Below, piece by piece: positions 1 to 6,697 of a stretch of DNA of 45,814 nucleotides (within the stretch, counting starts at the first letter, position 1; every line of letters starts with the position of its first letter). Origin of the DNA: Flavobacteriales bacterium (GTDB lineage: Bacteria > Bacteroidota > Bacteroidia > Flavobacteriales > BACL11); assembly GCA_002705205.1 (NCBI GenBank), contig PAHP01000017.1, positions 1 to 45,814 of the forward strand. The letters run 5' to 3'. The notes under the pieces are model-generated. The model worked only from the letters and a program-made list of their open reading frames with translations. It did no database searches and had not been told where the DNA came from. Both the position numbers and the translations under genes were made by a program.

Positions 1-206
1 ATAGAATTAGAAGAACCAGTGTTTGTAAGAACATTTCCATCAACAGTGATTTCACCACCACCATCTCCGTATGAATCATACAAAGTAACTGTTACCTCAT
101 CTAATGTGCATTGCGCAGAAGCACCAAATGAAAAAAATACCATGGCAAATGCCATTAAGTAACCTAAGATTCTCTTAGGGTTTGGTTTGTTAAAATTTGT
201 TTCCAT
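1..206 (-). CDS. Secreted protein of unknown function, 5' part only
   Basis: The first 68 codons of a minus-strand gene are visible; the rest lies beyond the left edge. The ATG at 206 is followed by a basic stretch with two lysines and an arginine, a hydrophobic segment (GYLMAFAMVFFSFG) and a likely signal peptidase I site after ASA, so the product should be exported by Sec. The mature part begins QCTLDEVTVTLYDSYGDGGG and then ITVDG. The pattern 'V-T-L-x-D-S-Y-G-D-G' is common near the N-terminus of surface or extracellular Bacteroidota proteins that often carry a T9SS sorting domain. That domain would be outside the window, so T9SS export is inference. The start is supported by the signal peptide and by a good promoter about 80 bases upstream. 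Confidence 0.8.
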   Translation of the reverse strand, partial: METNFNKPNPKRILGYLMAFAMVFFSFGASAQCTLDEVTVTLYDSYGDGGGEITVDGNVLTNTGSSNS

Positions 207-248
207 AATACAAGTTTTAATTAATAAAAAGGTTAATTATATGTAAAA

Positions 249-275
249 AGCCATTAGCACTGTGGCATAATGGCT
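249..275 (-). promoter_or_regulatory. Stem-loop at the start of the leader of the secreted-protein gene
   Basis: AGCCATTA (249-256) and TAATGGCT (268-275) are perfect 8-bp inverted arms around an 11-base loop. On the minus strand the stem starts at about the predicted transcription start and is followed by TTTTT. It could be a 5' stabilising hairpin or a weak attenuator. Structure is seen; function is inferred. Confidence 0.45.
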
Positions 276-282
276 GAGTTAC

Positions 283-313
283 CAAAAATAAAATACAAAA
301 AAACGCATACCAA
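283..313 (-). promoter_or_regulatory. Promoter of the secreted-protein gene
   Basis: Reading the minus strand, TTG (313-311) is followed after 20 bases by TATTTTTG (290-283). This fits the Bacteroidota sigma-A pattern (-33 TTG, 17-23 bases, -7 TAnnTTTG). Transcription should start near 276-279 and give a leader of about 70 bases. Confidence 0.65.
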
Positions 314-675
314 TAAGAGAATGAAATCACAACAGGAGTAACCTGGTAAAAGTAGCTTTTTATCATGTTTTTTGTAGTTTTTTGTCGTAAACTAGGGGTT
401 AAAATTAGTAAAAAAATATCAATAATCATATTTATTTCTATTAAAATCCGACTTATTAACAATAATGTTTTAATAACCTGATTGGTTATATATAATTATC
501 TACGTTTTTCAGTAATTTTTAGTTTCAAGAAAAGAATAAATTATATAGATATATTAATATCTAAAAAAACGTGAGAATAAAACATCTCTTGCTTTAGAAC
601 AAAATCTATATTTTATAAAGCCTCAAAACTACGAATATCTCATTATTGTTTAATATCTATTTAACTAACAATAAC

Positions 676-683
676 TATATTTG
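676..683 (+). promoter_or_regulatory. Possible -7 element of the dapD operon
   Basis: TATATTTG fits TAnnTTTG and ends four bases before the chosen ATG at 688. No TTG lies at the expected distance upstream. If used, the mRNA would be leaderless. Confidence 0.35.
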
Positions 684-687
684 CCCT

Positions 688-1506
688 ATGATAACACAAT
701 GGAAATCAATTATTGAAAATGCTTGGGAGAACCGAGAACTTTTAAAAGAAACAGAAACTCAAGATTGTATACATGCAATAATTGAGGAAATAGACAAAGG
801 TAAATTGCGTACTGCTGAACCAAAGGAAGATAGTTGGAAAGTAAATGACTGGGTTAAAAAAGCAGTGATTCTCTATTTCCCTATTCAAAAAATGAAAACT
901 ATTGAAATGGGGCCTTTAGAATTTCATGATAAGATGAAACTTAAAAGTGGTTATGCTAAACTTGGTGTTAGAGTAGTTCCTCATGCAGTTGCTCGTTATG
1001 GAGCATTTCTAGCTAAAGGAGTGATAATGATGCCATCTTACGTCAATATAGGAGCTTATGTTGACAGTGGGACCATGGTTGATACATGGGCCACAGTAGG
1101 TAGTTGTGCTCAGATAGGTAAAAACGTACATCTCTCTGGAGGAGTAGGTATAGGAGGTGTATTAGAACCAGTACAAGCCGCTCCTGTAATCATTGAGGAC
1201 GATGCATTTATTGGCTCTCGCTCTATTGTAGTAGAAGGAGTAAGAATAGAAAAAGAAGCAGTACTTGGAGCAAATGTTGTGCTTACTGCTTCTACAAAAA
1301 TAATTGATGTGAGTGGGAAAAATCCTATTGAGTATAAAGGTATTGTTCCTTCTCGTTCTGTTGTAATCCCCGGAACCTATAACAAAGCATTTCCTGCAGG
1401 AGATTATGGAGTATCTTGTGCATTAATCATTGGTAAACGCAAAGAAAGTACTGATAAAAAAACATCTCTTAACAATGCTCTTAGGGAATATAATGTAGCT
1501 GTGTAA
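688..1506 (+). CDS. dapD: 2,3,4,5-tetrahydropyridine-2,6-dicarboxylate N-succinyltransferase
   Basis: DapD transfers a succinyl group from succinyl-CoA to tetrahydrodipicolinate in the succinylase branch of the lysine and meso-diaminopimelate pathway, so it feeds both protein and peptidoglycan synthesis. The 272-residue product has the usual family length. It has a helical N-terminal domain and then the hexapeptide repeats of a left-handed beta-helix from about residue 95 to 220 (for example GVIMMPSYVNIGAYVDSGTM and AQIGKNVHLSGGVGIGGV), with the conserved stretch VIIEDDAFIGSRSIVVEGV. The open frame extends upstream to a TTG at 646, but the ATG at 688 matches the family N-terminus (MITQWKSIIENAWENR) and follows the possible promoter. 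It heads a run of seven overlapping genes; its TAA shares one base with the next ATG (TAATG). Confidence 0.95.
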   Translation: MITQWKSIIENAWENRELLKETETQDCIHAIIEEIDKGKLRTAEPKEDSWKVNDWVKKAVILYFPIQKMKTIEMGPLEFHDKMKLKSGYAKLGVRVVPHAVARYGAFLAKGVIMMPSYVNIGAYVDSGTMVDTWATVGSCAQIGKNVHLSGGVGIGGVLEPVQAAPVIIEDDAFIGSRSIVVEGVRIEKEAVLGANVVLTASTKIIDVSGKNPIEYKGIVPSRSVVIPGTYNKAFPAGDYGVSCALIIGKRKESTDKKTSLNNALREYNVAV

Positions 1507-2627
1507 TGAGAATAGGTTTTGATGCAAAAAGAGCTTTCTTGAATAATACAGGATTAGGTAATTATTCTCGTGATACGATCCGTGTCCTGTCCCATTTCCA
1601 TTATAATAATAGATACTTCTTATATACACCAACAAAAAATAAGAACCCTAGATTATCTTTCATCAAGGATAGTAAAAACACGTTTATACGAACACCAGAA
1701 TCATTGTTCAATAAAACGCTAAAATCATATTGGAGAAGCAAAAATATTGTAAAAGATTTATTCAACAATAAAATTGATATCTATCATGGGCTTAGCAACG
1801 AGATTCCTTTAGGCATTGAAAAAACAAGCATCAAAACTGTAGTTACAATTCATGATTTAATCTTTATTCGCTACCCTCATCTTTTTAGAACAATTGATAG
1901 AAAGATTTATTATACTAAATTTAAATCTTCTTGTGAGAGAGCTGACAAAATAATTGCAGTAAGCAAGCAAACTAAAAAAGACATCATCGAATTTCTTAAT
2001 ATCCCTGAAAAGAAGATAACGGTAATTTATCAAGGATGTAATGATGCCTTTAAGAGCATTGTTCCTAATAATATAAAAAACACAACACTAGCAAAATATA
2101 ATATAGCCAATCAATACCTACTATATGTAGGCTCTATTGAAGAAAGAAAGAATTTACTTACCATACTAAAAACTCTTAAAGAATTACCAAATCAAATGTT
2201 AGTAGTTATTGGTAATGGAAAATCATATAAATTAAAATGCCTAAACTTTATTAAAGAAAATGATTTACATGATAGAGTGATTTTTTTAAGTGGTTTATCT
2301 CTTGAAGAAATGAGTGCCATATACCAATCCGCTCAATTAATGATATACCCTTCAATTTTTGAAGGTTTTGGCATTCCCATATTAGAAAGCTTATTTAGCA
2401 AAACTCCTGTTATAACCTCAGAGGGGGGGTGTTTTTCAGAAGCAGGAGGGTTAAATTCAAAATATATTAATCCATTATCAGTTAAGGAAATGAAGATGGC
2501 TATACTAGAAATTCAGAATTCTACTGAGCTACAAAATACCATGAGGGAAAAAGGATTTGATTACGCTCAAGAGTTTAATGATGAGAAAATTGCCGCAAAT
2601 TTAATGACAGTTTACAATACATTATGA
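1506..2627 (+). CDS. Glycosyltransferase, GT4-type (GT-B fold)
   Basis: This 373-residue protein has the layout of retaining glycosyltransferases of the GT4 family. The N-terminal half has MRIGFDAKRAFLNNTGLGNY and the acceptor-side motif TIHDLIFIRYPHLF. The C-terminal nucleotide-sugar domain starts near YVGSIEERKNL (about residue 212) and carries the donor-binding motif PSIFEGFGIPILES (about 283-296) with the two family glutamates. The donor and acceptor cannot be told from sequence. There is no signal peptide, so it should act at the cytoplasmic face, probably on lipopolysaccharide or another surface glycan, as suggested by the second glycosyltransferase gene after it. It overlaps dapD by one base and the next gene by four (ATGA). 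A run of seven G at 2423-2429 lies within the frame, unusual in this AT-rich DNA. Confidence 0.88.
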   Translation: MRIGFDAKRAFLNNTGLGNYSRDTIRVLSHFHYNNRYFLYTPTKNKNPRLSFIKDSKNTFIRTPESLFNKTLKSYWRSKNIVKDLFNNKIDIYHGLSNEIPLGIEKTSIKTVVTIHDLIFIRYPHLFRTIDRKIYYTKFKSSCERADKIIAVSKQTKKDIIEFLNIPEKKITVIYQGCNDAFKSIVPNNIKNTTLAKYNIANQYLLYVGSIEERKNLLTILKTLKELPNQMLVVIGNGKSYKLKCLNFIKENDLHDRVIFLSGLSLEEMSAIYQSAQLMIYPSIFEGFGIPILESLFSKTPVITSEGGCFSEAGGLNSKYINPLSVKEMKMAILEIQNSTELQNTMREKGFDYAQEFNDEKIAANLMTVYNTL

Positions 2628-3379
2628 CGGGAATAACAGCTATTATACCTACAAGAAATGAAGCTCATAATATTATTGATGCTATCAAGTCAGTTAATTT
2701 TGCTGATGAGATTATAATTGTAGATTCATTCAGTACTGATAAAACTATTGAACTAGCAAAACCATTTGCTCATAAAATCATTCAGCGAGAGTATGAGAAC
2801 TCTGCCTCACAGAAAAACTGGGCGATCCCACAAGCTCAATATCCTTGGATTTTTCTTCTTGATGCTGATGAAAGAGTCCCTTCAACATTGCGAGATGAAA
2901 TTATCGAAACTGTAAAAAAAGATCAAGGTATTAGTGGCTTCTGGATTAAACGACAGAATTACTTTATGGGCAAAAAAATACGATTTAGTGGTTGGCAGGG
3001 AGACAAAGTAATCCGTTTATTTAAAAGAGACGATTGTAGATATGAGAACAAAAATGTACATGCCGAAATTATTAGTAAAGGGGAAATAAGTAGTCTTAGG
3101 AATAAACTTACTCACAATACATATATTAGTAAAGAAGAATATCAAAATAAACTTAAGCGCTATGCAAGTTGGCAAGCTCAAGATTACAACAAAAAGACAG
3201 GAAGGATCACACCTTTCCATAGCGTATTAAAACCAAGCATTAGATTCTTAAAACATTACATTATACAGTTAGGATTCTTAGATGGCTATGTTGGGCTTAT
3301 AATCTCATTATACCAAGCAAAAGCAGTTGCAATGCGTTATAAATATCTAAAAGAATACAGGCATGCAAACAGAAATTAA
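2624..3379 (+). CDS. Glycosyltransferase, GT2 family, WaaE/KdtX-like
   Basis: The 251-residue product resembles the WaaE/KdtX branch of GT2 enzymes, which add a hexose to the inner core of lipopolysaccharide. Visible signatures are the N-terminal MTGITAIIPTRNEAHNI, the nucleotide-binding aspartate in IIIVDSFSTDKT (about residues 30-41), and the metal-binding LDADERVP (about 78-85). The SASQKNWAIPQAQYPW stretch before it is typical of this subgroup. Near the C-terminus there is a hydrophobic segment that may touch the membrane. The four-base overlap with the preceding GT4 gene suggests coupled expression and work on the same glycan. The exact sugar is unknown. Confidence 0.85.
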   Translation: MTGITAIIPTRNEAHNIIDAIKSVNFADEIIIVDSFSTDKTIELAKPFAHKIIQREYENSASQKNWAIPQAQYPWIFLLDADERVPSTLRDEIIETVKKDQGISGFWIKRQNYFMGKKIRFSGWQGDKVIRLFKRDDCRYENKNVHAEIISKGEISSLRNKLTHNTYISKEEYQNKLKRYASWQAQDYNKKTGRITPFHSVLKPSIRFLKHYIIQLGFLDGYVGLIISLYQAKAVAMRYKYLKEYRHANRN

Positions 3380-3905
3380 TCAAGCTCTAAGTGTTCTAGA
3401 AAATGATGGAGTGATACTCTATCCTACTGATACAATATGGGGTATTGGATGTGATGCTACAAATCCTAAAGCTATTAATAGAATTTATGAGATAAAGAAG
3501 AGGATTGAAACAAAAGCACTTATTTCCTTAGTTGATAATAAAAAACAACTTGAAGATATAACTGGACAAGTACCCAACATAGATATTACTACTAATCCAA
3601 CTACAATTATTTATGCTAACACAAAGGGATTAAGTAAAAATCTTATTGCAGAAAATGGCTCTGCTGCAATACGTATTGTAAAGCATAAATTTTGCAATAG
3701 ACTGATACAAAAATTAGGGAAGCCAATAGTGTCAACTTCCGCAAATATAAGCGGAGAACCTTTTCCAACTCAATTCTCAGAAATATCTAATGAAATAAAG
3801 AATAATGTTGATTATATAGTAAATTTGCAGATGAATGAAAAAATGTCAAATCCATCTACAATCTTGCTAATAAATAAGGATGGTAACATCAAGAAAATTA
3901 GATAG
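3363..3905 (+). CDS. tsaC: Threonylcarbamoyl-AMP synthase (Sua5/YciO/YrdC family)
   Basis: This family makes L-threonylcarbamoyladenylate from threonine, bicarbonate and ATP, the first step of the t6A37 modification of tRNAs that read ANN codons. The 180-residue product corresponds to the short, single-domain YrdC (TsaC) form without the extra C-terminal Sua5 domain. Seen in the sequence are GVILYPTDTIWGIGCDA (residues about 16-32), the basic IYEIKKRIETKALI segment, and the late motif PIVSTSANISGEPFP (about 120-134). The ATG at 3363 lies 17 bases inside the preceding gene, and its stop shares a base with the next start (TAGTG). It begins a block of tRNA maturation genes (tsaC, cca, miaA). Confidence 0.92.
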   Translation: MQTEINQALSVLENDGVILYPTDTIWGIGCDATNPKAINRIYEIKKRIETKALISLVDNKKQLEDITGQVPNIDITTNPTTIIYANTKGLSKNLIAENGSAAIRIVKHKFCNRLIQKLGKPIVSTSANISGEPFPTQFSEISNEIKNNVDYIVNLQMNEKMSNPSTILLINKDGNIKKIR

Positions 3906-5326
3906 TGAATTATAGCTCAGACTTAACAAATCCTATTTTCAGCACTGTTCAATTAGTTGCTGACAAACTAAATCTACCAACATATGTAGTTGGAGGCTGG
4001 GTCCGTGATTTATTATTAAAAAGGGAGCAAGAAAAAACAGATATCGATTTTGTTTGTTTAGGAAGCGGAATACTACTAGCTAAGACGGTTTGTGAAAAAT
4101 TAGGAAACACAGCAAAATTAAAAGTTTTTAAAAACTTTGGAACCGCAATGGTGAATTATAATGGGGAGAATTATGAATTTGTTGGTGCAAGAAAAGAATC
4201 ATATAGAGATAATAGCAGAAAACCAATTATTGAAGATGGCACATTAGAGGATGATCAAAATAGAAGAGATTTTACTATTAATGCGATGGCTATACAGCTT
4301 AACAAAAAGAAATTTGGAATATTAATTGACCCATTTAACGGCAAAGAAGATCTAAAAAACAGGATAATAAAAACCCCTTTAAACCCATCTATAACGTATT
4401 CAGATGATCCATTAAGAATGATGAGAGCAATTAGATTCGCCACACAACTTAACTTTACTATTCATAGTAAATCATTTGAGGCAATTAATAAAAATGCAGA
4501 TCGTTTATCGATTATATCACAAGAAAGAATAACTGATGAATTAAATAAGATTATCCTTTCTAAAAAGCCTTCAAATGGGTTTAAGATGCTATTTAAAACA
4601 CAGCTACTACATCAGTTCTTCCCTCAGATGATAAAACTTCAAGGCATTGAAACTGTAGGTAAACATAGCCATAAGGATAATTTCTATCATACTATTGAAG
4701 TATTAGATAATATTAGTGAGAATACAAATAATCTTTGGTTAAGGTGGGCTGCAATCTTACATGACATTGCAAAGCCACAAACAAAAAAATATGAAGAAGG
4801 GCACGGATGGACTTTTCATGCACATGAATTTATGGGGGGTAAAATGGTACCTAAGATATTTAGACAGCTAAAACTACCATTAAATGAAAAAATGCGATAT
4901 GTAAAGAAACTAGTCACACTTCATTTAAGACCAATTGTACTTGCACAGGATATTGTAACAGACTCTGCAATAAGACGACTATTGTTTGATGCTGGAGATG
5001 ATATTGAAGACTTAATGATGCTTTGTGATGCAGATATAACCTCAAAGAACCCAACTAAAGTAAAAAAATACTTAAATAATTTCCAATTAGTCAGAAATAG
5101 ACTTAAGGAGGTAGAAAAGAAAGACCATATCAGAAACTTTCAACCACCAGTTGATGGGTTAGAAATCATGCAACTATTTAATCTCAAAGAAGGTAAAGAA
5201 ATTGGTATTCTAAAAGATGCAATAAAAGATGCAATACTTGATGGGGAAGTCAAAAACAATAAAAAAGATGCATTAATCTTTATTATTAAGAAAGCAAAAG
5301 AAATAAATCTAACTCCTGTAAAATGA
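3905..5326 (+). CDS. cca: CCA-adding tRNA nucleotidyltransferase with HD domain
   Basis: Class II tRNA nucleotidyltransferases build or repair the 3' CCA end of tRNAs. The 473-residue product has the nucleotidyltransferase head with YVVGGWVRDLLLKR (about residues 25-38) and the metal-binding TDIDFVCLGSG (about 44-54). The family motifs RRDFTINAMAIQL and DDPLRMMRAIRFATQ follow, and then an HD domain with LRWAAILHDIAKPQTK (about 274-289). In this family the close relatives are poly(A) polymerases; the presence of the HD domain and the neighbourhood of tsaC and miaA favour a tRNA function. The chosen start is a GTG overlapping the tsaC stop by one base; no better ATG lies before the VGG motif. 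It overlaps the next gene by four bases. Confidence 0.9.
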   Translation: MNYSSDLTNPIFSTVQLVADKLNLPTYVVGGWVRDLLLKREQEKTDIDFVCLGSGILLAKTVCEKLGNTAKLKVFKNFGTAMVNYNGENYEFVGARKESYRDNSRKPIIEDGTLEDDQNRRDFTINAMAIQLNKKKFGILIDPFNGKEDLKNRIIKTPLNPSITYSDDPLRMMRAIRFATQLNFTIHSKSFEAINKNADRLSIISQERITDELNKIILSKKPSNGFKMLFKTQLLHQFFPQMIKLQGIETVGKHSHKDNFYHTIEVLDNISENTNNLWLRWAAILHDIAKPQTKKYEEGHGWTFHAHEFMGGKMVPKIFRQLKLPLNEKMRYVKKLVTLHLRPIVLAQDIVTDSAIRRLLFDAGDDIEDLMMLCDADITSKNPTKVKKYLNNFQLVRNRLKEVEKKDHIRNFQPPVDGLEIMQLFNLKEGKEIGILKDAIKDAILDGEVKNNKKDALIFIIKKAKEINLTPVK

Positions 5327-5808
5327 ATTACATTATTACAATCCACCTAGAACATAAAGAAGATGTTATTAGAAATATTGAGATCCCATCTGATGAAACT
5401 TTAGAAGCTTTACACTCTGCAATTATTAAATCATTAAATTTAGATGGCAATGAAATGGCTTCTTTTTATATTACAAATGAAGAATTTGAGCTGCTACAGG
5501 AGATTCCACTTTATAATTTTGAGAAGAAAGATACAAATATGCTGTCAATGAATAAAATCAAGATATCATCAGTACTTACTAAAAAAGGAAGTAAGATTTT
5601 GTATATCTATGACTTTATTAAGATGTGGAGATTTTTAGTTACTTTCTCAAAAGAATCTAATAATGAGAGTAAAGTCATTAAACACTTGGAAAAAATAGGT
5701 GAGATGCCAAATGATGCGCCTGAAATTAAGTTTGAAGAGATAAAAGAATTTGACCCTTTTAGTGAAGCCTTTGAAGATTCTGATGAATTTAAAGATTATG
5801 AGGGATAA
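5323..5808 (+). CDS. PRiA4_ORF3-like protein (TnpR-passenger family), function unknown
   Basis: The 161-residue product resembles the plasmid pRiA4b ORF-3-like family, also named after a passenger gene of IS1096. The features are an N-terminal IITIHLEHKEDVIRNIEIP strand pair, LEALHSAIIKSLNLDGNEM, a FYITNEEFE stretch, and ILYIYDFIKMWRFLVTF, in the position of the family's 'Y.YDFGD.W...' motif. The last 45 residues are acidic and rich in E and D. Despite the family name nothing here suggests a mobile element: the gene is locked between cca and miaA by overlaps of 4 and 11 bases. From memory, a similar protein next to miaA recurs in Flavobacteria. The location suggests a link with tRNA maturation, but the biochemical role is not known. 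Confidence 0.75.
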   Translation: MNYIITIHLEHKEDVIRNIEIPSDETLEALHSAIIKSLNLDGNEMASFYITNEEFELLQEIPLYNFEKKDTNMLSMNKIKISSVLTKKGSKILYIYDFIKMWRFLVTFSKESNNESKVIKHLEKIGEMPNDAPEIKFEEIKEFDPFSEAFEDSDEFKDYEG

Positions 5809-6697
5809 AAAAGTAATATTTATAATTGGTCCTACAGCCATAGGAAAGACATCATTAAGCATTAAAATTGCAAAAGAACTAAGTACAGAAATCATATCTT
5901 GTGACTCAAGACAATTCTACAAAGAACTTCAAATTGGAACTGCACCACCAAACAAAGAAGAGCTAGCTAAAATCCAACATCATTTTATTCATCATTTAAG
6001 TGTTAAGGATAAATATAATGCCGGACAATTTGAAATTGATGCAATCAAACTTATTAATAAGTTACACAAAAAACTTGACACAATAATTATTGTAGGAGGT
6101 TCAGGCTTATATGTTGACGCTATTTGCAAGGGTTTTGATGAGCTTCCAGCAATACCACTAAAAACTAGATTGATTCTCAATTCCAAATATCAAGAAAAAG
6201 GTCTTGCATGGTTACAAAAAAAGATTAAAAAAATTGACTCTGAATTCTACAAATCATGTGATAAAAATAACTCCCAAAGACTCTTGAGAGCTTTAGAAAT
6301 ATATACTGAGACTGGAAAAAAAATTTCATCTTACAAGTCAAATAAGAAAAAGAAACGGAAATTTAATATAGTAAAAATTGGTTTAAATAGTAATCGAGAA
6401 GATCTCTATAAAAGAATAAATAAACGAGTTGATACTATGATAGAAAATGGATTAATCGAAGAAGTAAATTCATTAACTAAGTACCAAAAAAATAATGCTT
6501 TACAAACAGTCGGCTATAAAGAGATTTTTGCGTTTATAAATAATAAATGTACATTAGAAGAAGCGATTGAAAATATTAAACGAAATACTAGGAGGTTTGC
6601 TAAAAGACAATTAACCTGGTTTAAAAAAGACAAGCAAATAGAATGGTTTGAGCCAAATCAGATAAATGAAATCAAAATTTTTATCTCAAAATTGTAA
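5798..6697 (+). CDS. miaA: tRNA dimethylallyltransferase
   Basis: MiaA transfers a dimethylallyl group from DMAPP to the N6 of A37 in tRNAs reading UNN codons. The 299-residue product has the P-loop IIGPTAIGKTSLSI (about residues 8-21), the conserved DSRQFYKELQIGTAPP (about 35-50), IIVGGSGLYVDAI, and late LQTVGYKEI and TRRFAKRQLTWFKKD, which are diagnostic. The frame is open further upstream, but the ATG at 5798 gives the family N-terminus (MRDKKVIFIIGPTA) and overlaps the preceding gene by 11 bases. It ends the seven-gene run; its last 17 bases overlap the end of the convergent adhesin-like gene. DMAPP comes from the pathway ending with IspH, encoded at 15341-16213. Confidence 0.95.
   Translation: MRDKKVIFIIGPTAIGKTSLSIKIAKELSTEIISCDSRQFYKELQIGTAPPNKEELAKIQHHFIHHLSVKDKYNAGQFEIDAIKLINKLHKKLDTIIIVGGSGLYVDAICKGFDELPAIPLKTRLILNSKYQEKGLAWLQKKIKKIDSEFYKSCDKNNSQRLLRALEIYTETGKKISSYKSNKKKKRKFNIVKIGLNSNREDLYKRINKRVDTMIENGLIEEVNSLTKYQKNNALQTVGYKEIFAFINNKCTLEEAIENIKRNTRRFAKRQLTWFKKDKQIEWFEPNQINEIKIFISKL

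Larger units (their letters stand above)
207..687. other. Divergent intergenic region between the secreted-protein gene and dapD
   Basis: These 481 bases hold no convincing gene. An open frame of 81 codons at 462-217 on the minus strand covers the promoter and leader of the gene to its left and has no recognisable family features. The region contains the promoter and stem-loop of the secreted-protein gene, a 7-bp inverted repeat at 546-563 (TAGATAT/ATATCTA with an ATTA loop) of unknown role, and a possible dapD promoter at 676-683. The remainder is very AT-rich sequence in which I see nothing. Confidence 0.6.

Noticed and set aside
249-275. Possible tRNA or tRNA fragment because of the compact inverted repeat with GC-rich arms
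   Set aside because: Only one stem is present; no cloverleaf, T-loop or anticodon arm can be drawn around it.
217-462. 81-codon open frame on the minus strand, hydrophobic product
   Set aside because: It covers the promoter and leader stem-loop of the secreted-protein gene, the product is a low-complexity mix of I, L, F and S as expected from AT-rich noncoding DNA, and no family features are visible.
546-563. AT-only palindrome as terminator or operator
   Set aside because: Seven-bp A/T arms are weak and expected by chance in this composition; kept only as a note in the intergenic entry.
5323-5808. Insertion-sequence passenger gene, judging by the family name
   Set aside because: No transposase, terminal inverted repeats or target duplication nearby; overlaps with both neighbours show a settled chromosomal gene.
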